From assembly GCA_965372385.1 (NCBI GenBank), contig CBDVCD010000001.1:1-42519 (forward strand): a stretch of 42,519 nucleotides of DNA, given 5' to 3'. Position numbers and translations under genes: made by a program. The stretch is from JASJBU01 sp965372385 (lineage in GTDB: Bacteria > Pseudomonadota > Gammaproteobacteria > Chromatiales > Chromatiaceae). The notes under the pieces were generated by a model. The model was not told the origin of the DNA, did not search any database, and saw only the letters and a list, made by a program, of their open reading frames with translations. Below, piece after piece: positions 17,033 through 23,765 of the stretch (within the stretch, counting starts at the first letter, position 1; the number at the start of each line of letters is the position of its first letter).

Positions 17033-17449
17033 TTATTCCATCTCGTCCAGCGCTCTCTGGTAACGGTTGGCGTGAGAACGCTCGGCCTTGGCCAGGGTCT
17101 CGAACCAGTCGGCCACTTCGTCGAAGCCTTCGTCACGAGCGGTCTTGGCCATACCCGGGTACATGTCGGTGTACTCGTGGGTTTCACCCGCCACAGCAGA
17201 CTTTAGGTTATCGGCGGTGCCGCCAAAGGGCATGCCGGTTGCGGGATCGCCGCACTGCTCCAGGTACTCAAGGTGGCCGTGGGCATGGCCGGTCTCGCCT
17301 TCAGCGGTGGAACGGAACAGGGCTGAAATGTCGTTGTAGCCTTCCACGTCGGCCTTGCCGGCGAAGTAGAGATAACGGCGGTTGGCCTGGGATTCTCCGG
17401 CAAAAGCGTCTTTCAGGTTTTGCTCGGTGTTGCTGCCTTTGAGTTCCAT
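17033..17449 (-). CDS. Rubrerythrin, ferritin-like domain only
   Basis: A 138-residue protein from ATG 17449 (MELKGSN), seven bases after GGAGAA. The rubrerythrin signature is complete: GSNTEQNLKDAFAGESQANRRYLYFA, AEGETGHAHGHLEYL, and AGETHEYTDMYPGMA plus AKAERSHANRY, giving the diiron glutamates and histidines. The C-terminal rubredoxin-like FeS4 domain of classical rubrerythrin is missing, so electrons must come from another protein. The Fe-S protein directly downstream is the obvious candidate. First gene of the operon with Fe-S protein, EncFtn-like and DUF3501. It likely reduces hydrogen peroxide in the cytoplasm. Confidence 0.93.
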   Translation of the reverse strand: MELKGSNTEQNLKDAFAGESQANRRYLYFAGKADVEGYNDISALFRSTAEGETGHAHGHLEYLEQCGDPATGMPFGGTADNLKSAVAGETHEYTDMYPGMAKTARDEGFDEVADWFETLAKAERSHANRYQRALDEME

Positions 17450-17597
17450 AAGGTGGTTCTCCAATAAATTAATGTGGTTATAGCAAGATGGTTGCGCAGG
17501 GATAGTGAGCCCTCCGTGCTTACAAGGATAGCCCTAATCACTTTGAGTACATAATGGTAGTTTCGATGGCACTGATAGCCAGCACCTATTAATCATT

Positions 17598-18013
17598 TAT
17601 CCAAAAAAAGCGGCCACCCGCCATAGGAAAATCCAAAAACCGTTTACCTTCCAGTGGCTGCTGGGCGATAAAAACGCCCTCACGGCTGAAGAGCTGGCCG
17701 GTTATGAGCTGTTTAAAAGCAGTGGTTGTGTAGCCTGTCACAACGGCCCTGCCGCGGGTGGCAACTCGTTCCAGAAGATGGGGGTGATAGAACCCTATCA
17801 GACCAAGAGTGGCGCGGAAGGCCTGGTCGCCGTCACCGGTAAGGATGCCGATCGGTTCAAATTCAAGGTGCCGACCCTGCGGAATGTAGAGATGAGGAAA
17901 ATGCACAGGTGGTCGCTTTCCTCAAGACCTTAACGGGCGACCAGCCGGCATTTATTCTGCCGCTCCTGCCACCGTCAACCGACAAAACACCGCAACCGAA
18001 ACCATTCGATTAA
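17598..18013 (+). pseudogene. Di-haem cytochrome c peroxidase, C-terminal remnant
   Basis: In the plus frame through 17643, the sequence FQWLLGDKNALTAEELAGYE is followed by LFKSSGCVACHNGPAAGGNSF and FKVPTLRNVE, the low-potential-haem domain of CcpA/MauG-type peroxidases (haem motif CVACH at 17727-17741). After FKVPTLRNVE near 17890 the middle of the domain, including the expected tryptophan/methionine region, is gone, and another frame continues NAQVVAFLKTLTGDQPAF to a stop at 18011-18013. The N-terminal half and the export signal are missing. The gene is dead. It probably faced the periplasm and used H2O2, which fits the neighbouring peroxide genes. Confidence 0.8.
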
Positions 18014-18062
18014 CCTGGAATTCAACTCTCCACTAAAAACCGTGGAGCTCTTTGTATGGTTT

Positions 18063-18090
18063 AAGGCCCGCCTTGATTGGGGCGGGCCTT
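18063..18090 (+). terminator. Terminator-like hairpin, plus-strand T-run
   Basis: AAGGCCCGCC / GGCGGGCCTT stem with an eight-base loop, followed on the plus strand by TGCTGTTTTTA. It lies between the peroxidase remnant (plus) and the reductase gene (minus, stop at 18115), and may serve both strands. Confidence 0.8.
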
Positions 18091-18114
18091 GCTGTTTTTA
18101 ACCATCGATGGTCT

Positions 18115-19584
18115 TTAGCCGATTGCCGCGTAGTGCCAATCCTCTGGCTTGAGCCCCTTTGCCCGGGCTGCTGCGAGCAGTCTCTCAAGCCAATCGTCAG
18201 GGCCTGCCAAATAGACTTCCACCAGAGGCACGCCTGCAATGGCGGCGGCCAGAATATCCGCCAGTTCTTCGCTGCTGCACCTCGTTGGTGTGGCTGAGTA
18301 GACGAAGTTGTCCAGTGAGTCGTTCCAGGCGCGACAGAGGTTGTCCAGTGAGGAACCGGGTGGATTGCCACCTACCTGGATCAGTTGCAGCCCCTCGGCG
18401 TTATCGATAGTGATCGCTTGCTCCACCAGGCTCTTGATGGGCGCAAACCCCTCTCCTTTGGCCAGAAAAAGTGCCGGAGCGGTGGAGTCTTCCTGTAATA
18501 CGAAACCGCCCATAGGTCCTTCAATCAAGACCGTCTGTTTGGCCATGGCGCCATCGAAAACCGCCTTGCTGAACTCGTCATCAGAGCTGCGGTCAACGAT
18601 GAACTGGAGGTTTCGACCATCGCAAGGGCAACTGGCGATGAAAAGCTCGCCAACACTGCCGTTCTCGGCGGTGAGCCTTACCTGCTGTCCCGCCTTGAAG
18701 CGCAGTGAGTGGGTCCGTGGTGTCTGGACATTCAGCAGGGCCAATTCCTCACCCATCTGTTCGATCTTGCGCACATTGGTGCGGATCTGCTGATAGGGCA
18801 AAGCCTCCTCCATACCTGCTTCGGTGGCTTCGATCACCAAGTCGGAGATGGCGGTGTTGGAACAGGCGAGGATATAGCCCTCCTCCTGCTCCCTGGCGCT
18901 TATCACATAGTCATGATCCCGCAGCTTACGCACGGCGCCGGAGACCACCTTACATTTACAGGAGCCACAGTTGCCGCTGGTGCAGCCATAGTCAAGATAG
19001 AGGCCGGCCTTGAGGCCAGCATCCAGGATCGAGTCATTACCCTCGAGAAAAAATTCATGGCCACTGGGCAGCAGACGCACACTGGCGGTGACGATCTTCA
19101 GCATCGCATCCTTGGCGAACAGTGCCGCGCGGGCATCATCGGCCCGCTCCACCCGCTGCATTGCCTTCTCCAGTTGTGCGATGCAATGGGCAACCTCACT
19201 GCGCAGCTTCTCCTCCGGTGCATCCACCGAGGCGTTCAGACTGTCCAGGGTCTCCTGCAGCAGCCCATCCGAGGCGTTGAGTGCGGACTTGGTCTGTACC
19301 AGGGTGTGCTGAAACCCCCTCAGGCGGCTCATCAATACTTCAGGATCGGGCATCCAACCGTCACTGTAGTGGGTCTTGGGCTTGGCCTCCGTCCTAATTC
19401 GTTGCACCCGCTCCAGCACCGGGTCGGCCTCCATATCGATATGCGGATAGAGTTCCAACAGTACCTCAATCGAGACACTGCCCTCGAAGGTCTTGGCGTC
19501 ATCCTCGCGAATGCGTTTTTGTAGATCTCCACGACTGACGCCGGCCAGGCGGGCAGCACGGGAGAGAGAGAGTAATTGCGGCAT
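18115..19584 (-). CDS. [2Fe-2S] ferredoxin/NAD(P)H-flavin reductase-like protein with extra N-terminal region
   Basis: I start at ATG 19584 (MPQLLSLS), six bases after GGGAAGAG. The 489-residue protein has: an N-terminal helix-turn-helix-like segment (LSRAARLAGVSRGDLQKRIRE, about 4-30); a helical, probably coiled-coil region (about 80-160); a plant-type [2Fe-2S] domain with CTSGNCGSC (C201, C206, C209) and ACS (C241); and a C-terminal FNR-like part that lacks a clear flavin-binding RxYS motif. The middle part ends with QVGGNPPGSS and the last with EVYLAGPDDWLE, as in NAD-binding modules of oxygenase reductases. It resembles reductases that feed electrons to oxygenases, but no oxygenase is next to it. 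The N-terminal extension is unusual. The partner is unknown. Confidence 0.8.
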   Translation of the reverse strand: MPQLLSLSRAARLAGVSRGDLQKRIREDDAKTFEGSVSIEVLLELYPHIDMEADPVLERVQRIRTEAKPKTHYSDGWMPDPEVLMSRLRGFQHTLVQTKSALNASDGLLQETLDSLNASVDAPEEKLRSEVAHCIAQLEKAMQRVERADDARAALFAKDAMLKIVTASVRLLPSGHEFFLEGNDSILDAGLKAGLYLDYGCTSGNCGSCKCKVVSGAVRKLRDHDYVISAREQEEGYILACSNTAISDLVIEATEAGMEEALPYQQIRTNVRKIEQMGEELALLNVQTPRTHSLRFKAGQQVRLTAENGSVGELFIASCPCDGRNLQFIVDRSSDDEFSKAVFDGAMAKQTVLIEGPMGGFVLQEDSTAPALFLAKGEGFAPIKSLVEQAITIDNAEGLQLIQVGGNPPGSSLDNLCRAWNDSLDNFVYSATPTRCSSEELADILAAAIAGVPLVEVYLAGPDDWLERLLAAARAKGLKPEDWHYAAIG

Positions 19585-19694
19585 TGGAGCTCTTCCCTTG
19601 TCGGTCTGATTTTTGATATAGCTTGAACGCTTACCCTTGAGTTGGCAACCAGCTGACCAAGGCCAGTACCCCAACAACATTGGTTTGATGGGTA

Positions 19695-20675
19695 CTAGTG
19701 TAGTGCGGCAAATCGGGCAGCCCCCAACAGCGCAGTCTTATCGTTCAGGATGACCTTTACCGGCATCGCCTCCATCAGGTGGCGCATCCGGCCCTTGTTG
19801 AAAAAGGCCTGTAGGAAATCTGCTTGTTCCAGTCGCGAGAGAATTTTGGGGGCAATGCCGCCACCCAGATAGACACCACTGCTGGCCATAATTTTGAGGG
19901 CGTGATTCGCGGCTTCCCGGGCGTAGAGACTGACAAAGAGATCCAGTGCCTCTTCGCAGACCGGGTCGCGCTTCGCCATTGCAGTCTCTGAGATGACTGG
20001 GGCGGCGCCCAGGCGACCGATCTCCTGGTGCAACCACTCGGGCTCAAGCAGGGAGCGGTGGTGACGCAGAAATGCATAGATGTTTTCCAGGCCGGGGCCG
20101 GAAACCAGCCGCTCCCAGCTGACATGACCGTACTGTTCCGCGAGAAATTCGTAGAGCTCATACTCCAGTTTGTTCGAGGGACTGAAGTCGGTATGCCCTC
20201 CTTCGGATGGAAACGGCCGGTGCATCCGCCCATCCCAGTAGAGTGCGGCCTCACCCAGCCCGGTGCCGGCAGATATAATCGAGGCATTGCCAAGGCGGCC
20301 AGGCTGGCCTTGGTTGAGGATATGAAAGTCTTTTTCCGTCAGGGCATCGATGCCCCAGGCATTGGCTTCCAGGTCATTCAACAGCCAGCAGGACTGTAGA
20401 CCAAACTCTTCCTTGATCGATTGGGCGCTAATCTGCCAGGGGAGATTGGTGGCATCGCAGGTCTGGTCGATGATCGGGCCGGCAATCCCAAAGCAGGCGC
20501 GCTTGGTTGCCGCATGGGTGCTGTCCAGAAACAGCTTGAGAATCTGCTCCAGGGTTTGAAACTCCCGGCTGGGGAAGGTCTGTTCCGCGAGGGCCTCGAA
20601 GCTCGCGCCATCATCGGTATGATAGATTGCCAGACGGGTGTTGGTGCCGCCGATATCGCCAGCCAGTAGTTCCAT
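19695..20675 (-). CDS. glk: Glucokinase
   Basis: The 326-residue protein starts best at ATG 20675 (MELLAGDIGGTNTRLAI), nine bases after GGAG; an ATG seven codons further upstream is possible. It has the ATP-binding phosphate motif GDIGGTN, the glucose-site segments LNDLEANAWG and SAGTGLGEAALYW, the SEGGH segment (PSEGGHTDF), and GVYLGGGIAPK near the C-terminus. These are the E. coli-type Glk signatures and the length fits. It phosphorylates glucose for glycolysis or glycogen turnover. It is monocistronic here; the phosphofructokinase gene is 15 kb away. Confidence 0.92.
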   Translation of the reverse strand: MELLAGDIGGTNTRLAIYHTDDGASFEALAEQTFPSREFQTLEQILKLFLDSTHAATKRACFGIAGPIIDQTCDATNLPWQISAQSIKEEFGLQSCWLLNDLEANAWGIDALTEKDFHILNQGQPGRLGNASIISAGTGLGEAALYWDGRMHRPFPSEGGHTDFSPSNKLEYELYEFLAEQYGHVSWERLVSGPGLENIYAFLRHHRSLLEPEWLHQEIGRLGAAPVISETAMAKRDPVCEEALDLFVSLYAREAANHALKIMASSGVYLGGGIAPKILSRLEQADFLQAFFNKGRMRHLMEAMPVKVILNDKTALLGAARFAALH

Positions 20676-21003
20676 CGAGATCTGCTCCGCTGTCATGTGA
20701 ATTGGCCATCTTAGCGGATAATCCGATTAAACCTAAGTAGATTACTCACATAGACTTCAGCTCAGCGTAACCGCGAACAGAAGGTCAGCCGCGTGAGCGG
20801 TCAATGGAGGATAGAGTTGAGGAGCGTCGAAGTTTTACACTTGTAATAACAGCCCATTCTGCTATCGAGTGGCAGGCCACCAGCTAAGATTTGACTGATA
20901 TAGTGACTTGAATTTCAATCAATCTATACCCATCGATAACCCTTGATCGACAACCAGGACGCAACCATAATGAAACCATTGTTTCATTTGAGGGGTACAC
21001 GCT
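20676..21003. other. Intergenic region with probable VapB operator
   Basis: About 330 bases. Apart from the repeat at 20753 it contains an interrupted palindrome at 20969-20988 (AATGAAAC, four bases, GTTTCATT), 15 bases before the antitoxin start, a good place for an autoregulatory operator. Confidence 0.5.
20753..20793 (+). repeat. 41-bp direct repeat, left copy, beside the VapBC module
   Basis: GACTTCAGCTCAGCGTAA... matches 21815-21855 in the same direction at 36 of 41 bases. The two copies flank the VapBC-like module. Confidence 0.7.
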
Positions 21004-21246
21004 ATGCCCGCGTTAACCATAAAAAACATCCCTGACGACCTATACCATGAACTAAAACATGTTGCAGAACAACATCATAGAAGTATTAATAATGAAGTCA
21101 TCATGTGCCTTAAACGCTCTCTTCTGCCTAAAAAGGTATCTCCCGAGGACAGATTAAACGACATTCGCGCTCTTCGGGCACAGATTGCCCCTAATTCCAT
21201 TACTGAAGAAGATATTGAACAAGCCATTAATGACGGCAGACCATGA
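21004..21246 (+). CDS. FitA/VapB-type ribbon-helix-helix antitoxin
   Basis: An 80-residue protein with the N-terminal ribbon-helix-helix pattern of FitA-like antitoxins: ALTIKNIPDDLYHELKHVAEQHHRSINNEVI. The C-terminal part (residues 45-80) is charged and would wrap the toxin. Its stop overlaps the VapC start by four bases (ATGA). Probably binds the palindrome at 20969. The toxin partner is frameshifted, so this antitoxin may be orphaned. Confidence 0.85.
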   Translation: MPALTIKNIPDDLYHELKHVAEQHHRSINNEVIMCLKRSLLPKKVSPEDRLNDIRALRAQIAPNSITEEDIEQAINDGRP

Positions 21247-21663
21247 TCGTTGCTGATACAAACATCATTTCATATCTTCTTCTACCCACTTCCTATTCAG
21301 AGTCAGCCGATGCAGCGTACAAACTTGATTCCGATTGGGCAGCTCCACTGCTCTGGAAAAGTGAATTCCGAAATGTTTTAGCGCTATACCTCAGGAGGAA
21401 AATCATTAATCTTGAAAAAGCATTTCAACTTCAAGAAATCGCTGAATCAATCATGACTCAGAACGAATTTGATGTTTCCTCTTATCAAGTGCTTGCGTTA
21501 ATCAATGAGAGTCAATGCTCCTCGTTACGATTGCGAATTTATCGCCCTTGCTCACCACCTCAACACTCCACTTGTTACACAAGATAAAAAGATTTTAAAA
21601 GAATTTCCATCTACGGCGATAACGGTCGCTTACTTTATATCCAGTTACGCGAGCAAGCCCTAA
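21243..21663 (+). pseudogene. VapC-type PIN-domain toxin, frameshifted
   Basis: The frame starts MIVADTNIISYLLLP, with the first PIN-domain aspartate in ADTN, and continues WAAPLLWKSEFRNVLALY (the conserved glutamate). At about 21525 a single extra T shifts the frame; the open frame then ends at 21587 with unrelated residues. In the neighbouring frame the PIN domain continues: YDCEFIALAHHLNTPLVTQDKKILKEFP, which carries the last acidic active-site residues, to TAA at 21661. One base deletion would restore a full-length protein of about 139 residues. A sequencing error is possible, but the HigB-like toxin nearby shows the same kind of break. Confidence 0.82.
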
Positions 21664-21814
21664 CGATCGATGAATATCTGCTTATCCTTGAACAGTTCGG
21701 CATGGGCATGAGTATGGCATTGAAAGACTAAAAGGAGTAGTTGGACCGGCTTACCCCAAAGGTACTTCCTGCGGGGCGCAGAGGGAGCCATATTGTGCCG
21801 ATTTGAGAAGTTAC

Positions 21815-21855
21815 GACTTCAGCTCAGCGTAATCATGAACGGCAGGTCAGCCGCG
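21815..21855 (+). repeat. 41-bp direct repeat, right copy
   Basis: Matches 20753-20793 at 36 of 41 bases in the same orientation; lies between the VapBC and ParDE modules. Confidence 0.7.
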
Positions 21856-21922
21856 AAACCAACCATTCAGTTGATTGGTTGGAAAGGAATAAGTAAGAAA
21901 AAGTTAGGTAAAAAGAAGAGGG

Positions 21923-21947
21923 TATAATATACTACATTGTAGTATAT
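21923..21947 (+). promoter_or_regulatory. -10 box and palindromic operator of the ParDE-like module
   Basis: TATAAT at 21923-21928 overlaps a 21-base perfect palindrome at 21927-21947 (ATATACTACA-T-TGTAGTATAT). Placement just before the antitoxin gene is typical for autorepression by the ribbon-helix-helix antitoxin. A -35 box is not clear. Confidence 0.8.
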
Positions 21948-21973
21948 CTTCATCTAATTCTTGGAGAACAAAT

Positions 21974-22240
21974 ATGCCAATGGTCAAAAAAAGCATATCG
22001 GTGACTGATCAACAAGACAGTTGGATAAAGGCACAGATTGAAACCGGACATTACGGCAACGAGAGCGAAGTTATCCGAGAGTTAATCCGAGAGCGTCAAA
22101 TTCGAGAGCAAGAAACCCCCGCCGAAATTGAAGCGATCCGCGCCGCGTTGATTGAAGGCGAGAAGAACGGTTTTAGTGATAGCTCTGTAGACGAGATATG
22201 GGAAGAAGCCAGAAAACGCCACAGGGCGAAACATGCCTGA
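21974..22240 (+). CDS. ParD/CopG-family antitoxin
   Basis: An 88-residue protein after TTGGAGAA. Residues 1-45 are the ParD ribbon-helix-helix (KKSISVTDQQDSWIKAQIETGHYGNESEVIRELIRER); the rest is a charged toxin-binding tail. It overlaps the toxin start by eight bases. The palindrome at 21927 is its likely operator. Confidence 0.93.
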   Translation: MPMVKKSISVTDQQDSWIKAQIETGHYGNESEVIRELIRERQIREQETPAEIEAIRAALIEGEKNGFSDSSVDEIWEEARKRHRAKHA

Positions 22241-22532
22241 TTATCGGCTTGCTGAAAGTGCCAAAGAGGATTTGGTAGTGATTGCACAATATGGCGATGA
22301 GCATTTTGGCGTGGCACAGTCAGACCGATACCGCGACCAGCTCAAGCAACGATTTTCCGTGTTGGCAGACCAGCCAATGCTTTACCCCGCCGTTGAGCAT
22401 ATCCGCGCCGGATACAGGCGTAGCGTGTGCGGGGTGCATTCGATTTATTACCGGATTGAAGGCGAGAGCGTGGAAATCATACGCATTCTGAAACACCAAG
22501 ACGCGACAAAATCCCTATACTCCAGCAGCTAA
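22233..22532 (+). CDS. ParE/RelE-family toxin
   Basis: A 99-residue protein with the ParE pattern: YRLAESAKEDLVVIAQYGDEHFG at the start, then QPMLYPAVEHIRAGYRRSVCGVHSIYYRIEGESVEIIRILKHQD. Coupled to the antitoxin gene by an eight-base overlap. Both members of this module are intact, unlike those on either side. ParE members poison gyrase; RelE-like members cut mRNA; this one is closer to ParE in the EIIRILKHQD ending. Confidence 0.93.
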   Translation: MPDYRLAESAKEDLVVIAQYGDEHFGVAQSDRYRDQLKQRFSVLADQPMLYPAVEHIRAGYRRSVCGVHSIYYRIEGESVEIIRILKHQDATKSLYSSS

Positions 22533-23158
22533 CGGTAGAGTAAAGATGTGGCGTGGTGGCCTAAGGTGACATTTGAATGGATTAATGGCTGGCAATTCAA
22601 GCAATACTTTTCCGAATTCTGTCTGTTGTACCAAATAAAACTGTTAGTTTGAAACTGTACATAGAGGCGCTTATGTATAGCTATACATAAATATCTGTAG
22701 CTGACCCTCCAGGATCTTGTTCAGAAGACAGGGATCGACCCACCTGAGACAGTTAGGCTAAGAGCGATGAGGGTCTAGCTTTGTAGCATGAATGAGTACA
22801 TTTGGGACAGTCCTTTCGAACCAGTAACTGGATGATGGTTATCAATCGTTTTGAGGCAACTGTCAATACGCCAGGACCAGCGCTCTGTGACAGCTCGATG
22901 CTTAAACTGCTTTTCGGGGATTTAACCCGATGGTCAGGCGCTATTTCTTAGTCATCAGTGCCCATGTACCTTTTCTTGCAGCCATATATTTATCAGAGAT
23001 TGGTAAGGTACATCACGAGCATGAGCCGCAATCTTCGCAAGCGATGGTGCTGGGAGCCTATGTCAACAATAGTGTCTTTCATTGTGCGCATGATAAAAGT
23101 CTTGGCACTGTGTTCTCCTGGAGCGCAAGAGACGGAGGTGGTCGGCAGGAGTGATTGG
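22533..23158. other. Gene-poor region inside the toxin-antitoxin island
   Basis: About 625 bases. Frames of 60-120 codons exist on the plus strand (for example 22930-23154), but they overlap each other, lack good ribosome sites and show no family motif. It may be the remnant of a mobile element. I see no RNA gene. Confidence 0.45.
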
Positions 23159-23419
23159 CTATGCCGCAGATTCTCGGTGGACATCCCAGCCCGGAAAGAC
23201 AAGAACTGCAGGATGACACTTCAGTACCCTGGCAAGAACCTTGGCTCTCTCTCCCCCCAGATTAACCCGATCATTTTCAATGGCGGAAATGGTGGATTGT
23301 GGAATACTTGTTAACTCAGATAGCTTGTTTTGGCTCATCTCCTGTAATTCCCGAAGAATCCGAACCGACTCCCCAACAGAGACATCCACCAATTTTTTCG
23401 CTTTTTGATAATCTTTCAT
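23159..23419 (-). CDS. XRE-family antitoxin (HigA-like)
   Basis: An 86-residue protein from ATG 23419. Residues about 20-75 are a Cro/CI helix-turn-helix (LRELQEMSQNKLSELTSIPQSTISAIENDR), and the tail contains VLKCHPAVLVFPGWD. It begins one base after the stop of the HigB-like toxin frame, so order is toxin then antitoxin, as in higBA. Probably represses its own operon. The partner toxin gene is frameshifted. Confidence 0.85.
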   Translation of the reverse strand: MKDYQKAKKLVDVSVGESVRILRELQEMSQNKLSELTSIPQSTISAIENDRVNLGGERAKVLARVLKCHPAVLVFPGWDVHRESAA

Positions 23420-23420
23420 C

Positions 23421-23742
23421 TTACTTTCTCCGGTAATCATGCGGAGTCACATTAACCACCTTAACCAACACAAGATCTTTCTCGATTTTATAGATGACAC
23501 GGTACTGAATATTGAGGCGGGACGAACGGTGCCCTTTCCATTCACCCCGAAGAGCCTCATCTCTGAAGCCTCTAATTTGCCTTAATCCATCAGGGCCACT
23601 TATCGATACGATATCTTTCCACTTTTCATTCAGTGGCTGTTGGTCCTCGGAGTCGAGGGTTATTGAGAGGTTACCGCTTCAGACAAGCACGGTATTTCCG
23701 GAAAACACCATGCGTTGAGTTCACTCGGTAGCGGTCAACCAC
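23421..23742 (-). pseudogene. HigB-type toxin, frameshifted
   Basis: The last part, read without a start codon, is clear: PLNEKWKDIVSISGPDGL, then RGFRDEALRGEWKGHRSSRL and NIQYRVIYKIEKDLVLVKVV with the ending NVTPHDYRRK. The N-terminal part is in another frame: RVVDRYRVNSTHGVFRKYRACLKR (from a GTG at about 23742), which ends at a TAA. The frames meet at about 23670, where one base too many sits in CGGTAACC. Restoring the frame gives a protein of about 107 residues of HigB size. As with VapC, the antitoxin is intact. Confidence 0.75.
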
Positions 23743-23765
23743 TCTTTTTAGGTTAAAATGCTCCG

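Noticed and set aside
15927..17063. A 378-codon plus-strand frame opposite the Fe-S protein
   Set aside because: The Fe-S protein and its neighbours form an intact operon on the minus strand; the plus frame is a composition artefact.
22930..23314. Two overlapping plus frames (74 and 118 codons) as possible genes
   Set aside because: They overlap each other in different frames, and the longer runs into the antitoxin gene on the other strand; no known motif or ribosome site.
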